Shown here piece by piece: positions 63,901 through 64,000 of a stretch of 64,000 nucleotides of DNA. Position 1 is the first letter of the stretch, and each line of letters opens with the position of its first letter. The position numbers and the translations under genes are program-made. The DNA is taken from contig JAPTHN010000012.1 in the NCBI GenBank assembly GCA_026936325.1, forward strand, positions 42,976,537 to 43,040,536, read 5' to 3'. The notes below the pieces were generated by a model. It was not told where the DNA came from, did no database searches, and saw only the letters and a list, made by a program, of their open reading frames with translations. The DNA is from Platynereis dumerilii. Lineage: Eukaryota; Annelida; Polychaeta; Phyllodocida; Nereididae.

Positions 63901-64000
63901 CTGTCCTCGCCATTAAAACAATTAGCTTTTTCAATTTTCTTTGTGTTCCAGTCCGCCCAGTACATGACAGAGTCAAATAGGGTCAGGGAATAAACGTGAG
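29571..64000 (-). CDS. LRP2: LRP2/megalin-like endocytic receptor, 3' part of gene (28 exons, spliced)
   Basis: Giant single-pass endocytic receptor of the LDL-receptor family. In known members it binds lipoproteins, vitamin carriers and other ligands at the cell surface and takes them into clathrin-coated pits. Visible order, N to C: end of a YWTD propeller, EGF, 11 LDL-A repeats, EGF, calcium-type EGF, complete YWTD propeller, two EGF-like modules, membrane helix, tail with NPNY and NPMY. About 1,176 residues are in the window; the N-terminal remainder lies past the right edge. All 27 introns have GT-AG ends and codon phases that join in frame, so this looks like a working host gene. LRP1 also has an 11-repeat last cluster but six EGF modules before the membrane; the two here fit LRP2. 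The tail is much shorter than the roughly 200 residues of vertebrate LRP2 and nearer LRP1 length, so orthology is inferred from the ectodomain layout. Confidence 0.88.
30178..31158. mobile_element. MITE family 'CACAGTGAGAC', copy 2 (981 bp)
   Basis: Same termini as 5144-6121 (GGGGAGAGCGGGGCACAGTG), TA on both sides, opposite orientation. It occupies the last LRP2 intron (between e27 and e28). Interior blocks, such as the one ending GTGGACCTGATCTCATTTAA, match copy 1 as reverse complement. Confidence 0.93.
31304..31418 (-). CDS. LRP2: LRP2-like exon e27: cytoplasmic tail, first NPxY
   Basis: Encodes [20 protein letters not shown], then [18 protein letters not shown]. It holds a Pro-rich RPGPPGP stretch (possible SH3 ligand) and NPNY, the first internalisation motif for PTB adaptors such as Dab2 or ARH in known receptors. 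A 9.3 kb intron separates it from the membrane exon. Confidence 0.92.
31492..32769. mobile_element. Long-TIR element with 10-bp target duplication, 1.28 kb
   Basis: Termini AGGGTGGGACTGGTGCCCC and right end reverse-complementing to ATGGTGGGACTGGGGCCCC, with arms alignable for about 190 bp. Flanked by AGTCCACATT at 31482-31491 and 32770-32779. A 9-10-bp duplication with long TIRs suggests a Mutator-like family. A second inverted pair lies inside (32310-32570, core GACCATTCAAA) and a G23 run at 32170-32192. Confidence 0.85.
32780..34700. other. Intronic stretch without recognised features
   Basis: AT-rich intron of the LRP2-like gene (between e26 and e27). It has poly-A/T runs near 34310-34380 and no recognised element or coding exon. 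Confidence 0.45.
34706..36571. mobile_element. TIR element with iterated GTTGAACA and GGAGTCCA motifs, 1.87 kb
   Basis: Termini TATGGTCAGGTCTCCACTCG (about 30 bp, nearly perfect inverted pair; right end ends CCTGACCATA). The interior has many copies of GGTGTTGAACA and GGAGTCCA and a tandem duplication of about 245 bp (35114-35600). TA lies at both edges. No transposase is seen; the open frame 35979-36293 is unrecognised. Confidence 0.85.
35114..35600 (+). repeat. Tandem duplication of about 245 bp inside the TIR element
   Basis: Two direct copies sharing GAACATGAGACCAAAACRTT, TTTATAGCTCTTCTGCTT, AATCAATCAAAATGTTCTTC and GGCTAGAATGAGAGAAAAAC, with few differences. Confidence 0.9.
36978..37165 (-). 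mobile_element. tRNA-derived SINE, family A, copy 2
   Basis: Shares GATGATTGAAACTGCTGTCC, the CCAGGTGACCCGGCC core and the ATGGATGG tail. The tRNA-like head (right side) is degraded. In the e26-e27 intron. Confidence 0.85.
37557..38193. mobile_element. MITE family 'AGGCCAGACATAATTGAT', copy with a SINE inside
   Basis: Left AGGCCAAGTATAATTGATCT and right end reverse-complementing to AGGCCAGATATAAATGATTT. It contains the SINE fragment at 37614-37681 and about 480 bp of other sequence, so the MITE may be a longer variant. Confidence 0.65.
37614..37681 (-). mobile_element. SINE family A, 5'-truncated copy with 14-bp target duplication
   Basis: Only the 3' 68 bp of the SINE (GATGGATGGATGATTGGGGC to GACAGGAGGA) flanked by GCACTTTTCCTAAG at 37600-37613 and 37682-37695. 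Truncation at the head end plus target duplication is the outcome of LINE-driven target-primed reverse transcription. Confidence 0.92.
38950..39315 (+). mobile_element. Possible LINE 3' end
   Basis: Ends GGGTCAAAATAAACTTAATT followed by (CTTATT)n, the form of a CR1/L2-type LINE 3' terminus. No coding part is recognised upstream, so this is a weak call. Confidence 0.3.
39661..40200 (-). other. Candidate nested first exon or small ORF in the e26-e27 intron
   Basis: On the minus strand a GC-richer block (40125-40200) holds TTTGGCGCC (E2F-like) and ends at a consensus donor CACAG|GTAAGC (near 40112). Then comes a pyrimidine tract with CAG before ATG, and a 144-residue open frame beginning [20 protein letters not shown]. 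Its middle is the product of a 16-bp tandem repeat. It does not join the LRP2 tail in frame. It could be a promoter with an alternative exon, or chance. Confidence 0.25.
39868..39945. repeat. 16-bp tandem repeat, palindromic unit, about 5 copies
   Basis: Unit CTTTGGGTGGGACCCA; TGGGTGGGACCCA is itself a near-palindrome. The copies are exact. Confidence 0.95.
40240..40650. repeat. Degenerate (AATC)n array
   Basis: Many AATCAATCAATCAGT units with interspersed ACCAACC variants, about 400 bp. Confidence 0.9.
40712..40796 (-). CDS. LRP2: LRP2-like exon e26: transmembrane helix
   Basis: Encodes a single hydrophobic segment, [20 protein letters not shown] followed by FLFF, then the basic stop-transfer LRKR. 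One helix with positive charges on the tail side fixes a type I topology. Confidence 0.94.
41175..41361. mobile_element. Palindromic MITE, 187 bp
   Basis: Ends TATTCAAAGGTACCATG and CATGGTACCTTTGAATA, with inner arms sharing CTCGGCCAATCAG. It folds along its whole length. In the e25-e26 intron. Confidence 0.85.
41484..41552 (-). CDS. LRP2: LRP2-like exon e25: end of EGF and stem
   Basis: Encodes [20 protein letters not shown] then SHV: the last EGF cysteine followed by a short Pro/Ser stem before the membrane. Donor GTAAGT. Confidence 0.92.
42499..42633 (-). mobile_element. SINE family A, partial copy
   Basis: 3' part of the SINE (GATAGATGATTGGGGCTTTA to CCCAGGTGAACTGGCC), directly abutting a complete copy at 42634. 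Either a tandem insertion or an insertion of one SINE into another. Confidence 0.85.
42634..42838 (-). mobile_element. tRNA-derived SINE, family A, full-length copy
   Basis: Tail ATGGATGATTGGGGCTTTAT, core GACCCGGCAAGAGCTGGATT, B box (reverse) GGATTCGGACCC, and the head region ending AACCAACCCTCCCC. In the e24-e25 intron. Confidence 0.9.
43909..44009 (-). CDS. LRP2: LRP2-like exon e24: juxtamembrane EGF module
   Basis: Encodes [20 protein letters not shown], then ACRCARG. Together with e25 (YYGDHCQF) it gives a full EGF just before the membrane, matching the CPCMNGGSC...GYTGKYC module of vertebrate LRP2. The ends could be off by one base. Confidence 0.93.
44290..44406 (-). CDS. LRP2: LRP2-like exon e23: EGF module after last propeller
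   Basis: Encodes [20 protein letters not shown], then [18 protein letters not shown]. It matches the post-propeller EGF of LRP2 (NPC...C..LC...ATCVCPDG). Confidence 0.93.
45452..45600. mobile_element. MITE family 'AGGCCAGACATAATTGAT', diverged copy
   Basis: Left AAGCCAGAATTTATTGATTT with TTAAGCTTCTCAGAT, right end carrying GAAACTAAGAATCGATTATG then TCTGAC. Older than the copy at 27234. Confidence 0.6.
46060..46570. repeat. 11-bp minisatellite, about 45 copies
   Basis: Unit TGATTGCACAG with variants (TAATTGTAAAG, TGATTTCACAG). The minus-strand frames over it read as repeated CNHCAI-type peptides in all phases, which shows they are not genes. In the e22-e23 intron. Confidence 0.93.
46861..47038. 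mobile_element. hAT-type MITE, 178 bp
   Basis: Termini CAGTGCTTTTCCTAG and a right end reverse-complementing to CTGTGCTTTTCCTCG, flanked by TTTACGTA (46853-46860) and TTTACGAA (47039-47046), an 8-bp duplication with one mismatch. Confidence 0.8.
47094..47217 (-). mobile_element. SINE family A, tail-less copy
   Basis: Retains CAAAGGATGATAGAAACTGC, a CCAGGTGACC core, B box (reverse) GGGATCAAACCTGG and the head. The tail side is missing. Confidence 0.8.
47360..47440. repeat. Dispersed repeat 'GGGACAGGGAATTC', single unit
   Basis: GCAAAGGGACAGGGAATTCT, then AAAATGGCCAGTGGACAGGG and ACACAAAATCCACACA. Same order as the 12753-13180 locus, without the minisatellite expansion. Confidence 0.75.
48035..48445. 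mobile_element. Possible MITE rich in ACGTAC motifs, about 400 bp
   Basis: Left AACACAATTGTGCAGCGTAT and right end reverse-complementing to ACGGCCAATTTTGCAGTGTA, each followed by TTACGTAC-type motifs. Repeated CATACAAATTCATACAAATT inside. The limits are approximate. Confidence 0.5.
48748..49080. repeat. (AATC)n and (CTAT)n microsatellites
   Basis: A run of AATC followed by long, fairly pure CTAT runs (48853-48904, 49040-49074) with short interruptions. Confidence 0.95.
49361..49556 (-). mobile_element. SINE family A, diverged copy
   Basis: ATGGATGGATGATTGTGGCT tail, GACTGAAACTGCTGTCCAAC core. The B-box region is altered. In the e22-e23 intron. Confidence 0.8.
49707..49910 (-). mobile_element. 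tRNA-derived SINE, family A, best-preserved copy
   Basis: On the minus strand: A box GGTCTAGCAGTAGC, B box GGTTCGAATCC (exact Pol III consensus), core GGGTCACCTGGGCCTATG, tail CATCCATTTTG. It defines the family: tRNA-like head, 100-bp central domain, and a short 3' end with ATCC repeats. Confidence 0.93.
50812..50991 (-). CDS. LRP2: LRP2-like exon e22: YWTD propeller, closing blade
   Basis: Encodes [20 protein letters not shown], then [11 protein letters not shown], and ends [12 protein letters not shown], the usual end of an LRP propeller. NVT is a possible glycosylation site. A 6.4 kb intron rich in repeats separates it from e23. Confidence 0.95.
51394..51507 (-). CDS. LRP2: LRP2-like exon e21: YWTD propeller, blade
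   Basis: Encodes [20 protein letters not shown], then [23 protein letters not shown] stands in the YWTD position; the SANxDGSG turn is typical of class B repeats. Confidence 0.94.
51893..52016 (-). mobile_element. SINE family A, head-truncated copy
   Basis: Tail GATGGATGGACGGATGATTT to CAGCCATCCAACATA; the tRNA-like part is absent. In the e20-e21 intron. Confidence 0.85.
52167..52270 (-). CDS. LRP2: LRP2-like exon e20: YWTD propeller, blade
   Basis: Encodes [20 protein letters not shown] then [14 protein letters not shown]. It contains the exact YWTD motif. Acceptor TTCCAG, donor GTAAG. Confidence 0.95.
52572..52700 (-). CDS. LRP2: LRP2-like exon e19: YWTD propeller, blade
   Basis: Encodes [20 protein letters not shown], then [12 protein letters not shown]. 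The YLTD version of YWTD is seen. GLMYWTD is formed across the junction with e20. Confidence 0.94.
52819..52932 (-). CDS. LRP2: LRP2-like exon e18: YWTD propeller, blade
   Basis: Encodes [20 protein letters not shown] and [13 protein letters not shown]. The 'P-x-G-I-A-x-D-W' signature is typical of class B repeats. An NFT sequon is a possible N-glycosylation site. Confidence 0.93.
53341..53512 (-). CDS. LRP2: LRP2-like exon e17: YWTD propeller, start
   Basis: Encodes [20 protein letters not shown] and later [15 protein letters not shown], the first blade of the last beta-propeller. In the family this propeller releases ligand at endosomal pH. Confidence 0.93.
53588..55292 (+). mobile_element. 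5'-truncated LINE (CR1/L2-like), split by a MITE
   Basis: The C-terminal end of a non-LTR reverse-transcriptase polyprotein: [20 protein letters not shown] in two pieces, then [44 protein letters not shown] and a stop near 55042. This is the usual post-RT tail of CR1/L2/Jockey-clade LINEs. The 3' UTR ends with a hairpin GCTGAAAAACAGC-type segment, CCTTATAAAATATA and an (AATAAA)-like tail at 55275-55292. It is antisense to the LRP2-like gene. The MITE at 53622-54682 sits inside the coding part. Confidence 0.88.
53622..54682. mobile_element. MITE with iterated CCTAACTTCAGCCCCC motifs, 1,061 bp
   Basis: Termini GGGCAAGTTGACCTAACTTC and right end reverse-complementing to GGGCAAGTTGACCAAACTTC, TA on both sides (53620-53621 and 54683-54684). 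Inside are clusters of CCTAACTTCAGCCCCCA (54045-54125) and the reverse GCTGAAGTTAGGTAC (54418-54500). Removing it with one TA leaves the LINE frame continuous, so the borders are exact. Confidence 0.93.
55622..55777 (-). CDS. LRP2: LRP2-like exon e16: calcium-binding EGF module
   Basis: Encodes [20 protein letters not shown], then [12 protein letters not shown]. The DIDEC start and the F/Y-x-C pattern mark a calcium-binding EGF. It precedes the propeller, as expected for an EGF-EGF-propeller block. Confidence 0.95.
56225..56311 (-). CDS. LRP2: LRP2-like exon e15: EGF module, second half
   Basis: Encodes [20 protein letters not shown] followed by DPQNKTNCI. It completes the EGF begun in e14. 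The split of a single EGF over two small exons is unusual but the phase is clean. Confidence 0.92.
   Translation of the reverse strand, partial: EMVPPPTPDISATVGLGTHLTLRTKLTV
56797..56880 (-). CDS. LRP2: LRP2-like exon e14: EGF module, first half
   Basis: Encodes [20 protein letters not shown]. The CxxNNGGCSQ start is the standard first EGF after an LDL-A cluster. Acceptor TTTTTTTCAG. Confidence 0.93.
57339..57461 (-). CDS. LRP2: LRP2-like exon e13: LDL-A repeat 11
   Basis: Complete repeat: [20 protein letters not shown], then [16 protein letters not shown]. It is the last LDL-A module. Eleven repeats in the last cluster agrees with the vertebrate LRP2 and LRP1 layouts. Confidence 0.95.
58046..58151 (-). 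CDS. LRP2: LRP2-like exon e12: LDL-A repeat 10
   Basis: Encodes [20 protein letters not shown] and [15 protein letters not shown]. The last cysteine is completed across the junction with e13. Donor GTGAGT. Confidence 0.93.
58386..58499 (-). CDS. LRP2: LRP2-like exon e11: atypical second half of LDL-A repeat 9
   Basis: Encodes [16 protein letters not shown], then [16 protein letters not shown] instead of the usual DxSDE box, then KEITCE of repeat 10. A GTGAGT hexamer lies inside the exon just after the GENDCG codons; it could act as a cryptic donor but would break the frame of the domain. Confidence 0.9.
58622..58803 (-). CDS. LRP2: LRP2-like exon e10: LDL-A repeat 8 and start of repeat 9
   Basis: Encodes [20 protein letters not shown] with [17 protein letters not shown], then [12 protein letters not shown] of repeat 9. 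Phase 0 at its donor. Confidence 0.94.
59337..59465 (-). CDS. LRP2: LRP2-like exon e9: LDL-A repeat 7
   Basis: A complete repeat, [20 protein letters not shown] followed by [18 protein letters not shown], in one exon with canonical cysteines and SDE box. Confidence 0.94.
59568..59644 (-). CDS. LRP2: LRP2-like exon e8: second half of LDL-A repeat 6
   Basis: Encodes [20 protein letters not shown] and KETFC. Acceptor CAG and donor GTAAG are both clear. Same size (77 bp) and phase as e5. Confidence 0.94.
59745..59830. repeat. Dispersed repeat 'GGGACAGGGAATTC', copy
   Basis: GGGGGACAGGGAATTCAAAA, GTGAAAAGG and a later GACAGGGACGGACACA. Diverged from the other copies. Confidence 0.65.
60365..60533 (-). 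CDS. LRP2: LRP2-like exon e7: LDL-A repeat 5 and start of repeat 6
   Basis: Encodes [20 protein letters not shown] and [19 protein letters not shown], then [13 protein letters not shown], the first half of repeat 6. Donor GTGAGT. Confidence 0.94.
60845..60961 (-). CDS. LRP2: LRP2-like exon e6: LDL-A repeat 4
   Basis: A complete repeat in one exon: [20 protein letters not shown], then [18 protein letters not shown]. It has canonical six cysteines and the CGDSSDE calcium site. Acceptor TTAG, donor GTGAGT. Confidence 0.95.
61015..61165. repeat. Dispersed repeat 'GGGACAGGGAATTC', copy
   Basis: GGGGACAGAGAATTCAGAAG, AAAATGGCAAAGG, GGGGAACACAAAACCCTATC, with a second partial unit (GGGACTGGGAACTC) at about 61100. 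Confidence 0.7.
61565..61641 (-). CDS. LRP2: LRP2-like exon e5: second half of LDL-A repeat 3
   Basis: Encodes [14 protein letters not shown] and [11 protein letters not shown]. Short 77-bp exon, the same size class as e3 and e8, typical of split LDL-A repeats. Confidence 0.93.
62050..62212 (-). CDS. LRP2: LRP2-like exon e4: LDL-A repeat 2 and start of repeat 3
   Basis: A full repeat, [20 protein letters not shown] with [15 protein letters not shown], then the first half of the next ([13 protein letters not shown]). The acidic SDE calcium site is present. Phase 2 at the donor. Confidence 0.94.
62753..62826 (-). CDS. LRP2: LRP2-like exon e3: second half of LDL-A repeat 1
   Basis: Encodes [14 protein letters not shown] and then [10 protein letters not shown]. 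The repeat is split at its central cysteine, as in other LRP genes. One calcium-ligand position has Gly (KGGDDE) where Asp is usual. Confidence 0.93.
62981..63170 (-). CDS. LRP2: LRP2-like exon e2: EGF module and start of LDL-A repeat 1
   Basis: Starts [16 protein letters not shown], the usual EGF module that closes an LRP propeller, and continues [16 protein letters not shown]. The first half of LDL-A repeat 1 follows ([15 protein letters not shown]). Acceptor CAG lies at the high side and donor GTAAG at the low side. Confidence 0.94.
63377..63585. mobile_element. Palindromic MITE, 209 bp
   Basis: Ends TACCATAAAACGGGGTAAAG and a right end reverse-complementing to TACCGTAGAACGGGGTAGAG. The arms pair almost to the centre (GGCGCC at 63476-63481), sharing GGGGAAAGTTGGCC-like and TTTTAACCCACT segments. 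In the e1-e2 intron. Confidence 0.9.
63830..64000 (-). CDS. LRP2: LRP2-like exon e1 (cut by window edge): end of YWTD propeller
   Basis: Encodes a class B repeat with [15 protein letters not shown], then the propeller's closing strand ending YHPALQPK. The donor GTAAGT is at 63824-63829 (reverse strand). The exon continues beyond base 64000, so its start is not seen. It ends in phase 1 and joins e2 in frame. Confidence 0.93.

Noticed and set aside
29571-64000. LRP1 as the identity of the host gene
   Set aside because: LRP1 has six EGF modules between the last propeller and the membrane; only two fit here, and FSNPMYEQM is closer to LRP2 motifs. Tail length alone would have favoured LRP1.

Overview
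The window is animal nuclear DNA, AT-rich and intron-rich. It holds the 3' part of one large host gene on the minus strand and a very dense load of transposon fossils, SINEs and tandem repeats. Nothing bacterial or organellar is seen. An invertebrate is likely: tRNA-derived SINEs with tetranucleotide tails, many foldback MITEs and a DIRS/Ngaro-type element occur together, and the receptor has a compact cytoplasmic tail. I cannot name the species or phylum from sequence alone.

Right part (about 29.57-64.0 kb, minus strand): 28 exons of an LDL-receptor-family gene. Read 5' to 3' (right to left), the exons encode the end of a YWTD propeller, one EGF module, eleven LDL-A repeats, two EGF modules, a complete YWTD propeller, two more EGF-like modules, one membrane helix, and a tail of about 110 residues with two NPxY motifs. 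All exon junctions agree in phase and use GT-AG, giving about 1,176 C-terminal residues. The eleven-repeat last cluster and the two-EGF juxtamembrane stem match LRP2/megalin rather than LRP1. The 5' part of the gene lies beyond the right edge.

The introns hold nested repeats: a 5'-truncated LINE split by a TA-flanked MITE (53.6-55.3 kb), seven of the nine copies of one SINE family (two of the seven truncated at the head end, others degraded), a 1.87 kb TIR element (34.7-36.6 kb), a 1.28 kb element with 10-bp target duplications (31.5-32.8 kb), and simple-sequence arrays.

Left part (1-29.5 kb): no convincing host gene apart from the probable 3' UTR. It has a 199-bp satellite (0.1-2.7 kb), many MITEs, two opposed copies of a ~980-bp MITE family (one here, one in the last LRP2 intron), and a nested locus at 9.56-12.75 kb. 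There a TTAA-flanked inverted-repeat element contains a second MITE, which contains a 1.68 kb element with a tyrosine recombinase and split direct repeats (A1-recombinase-B1-A2-B2). That locus is the most unusual thing in the window. A 31-bp minisatellite adjoins it.
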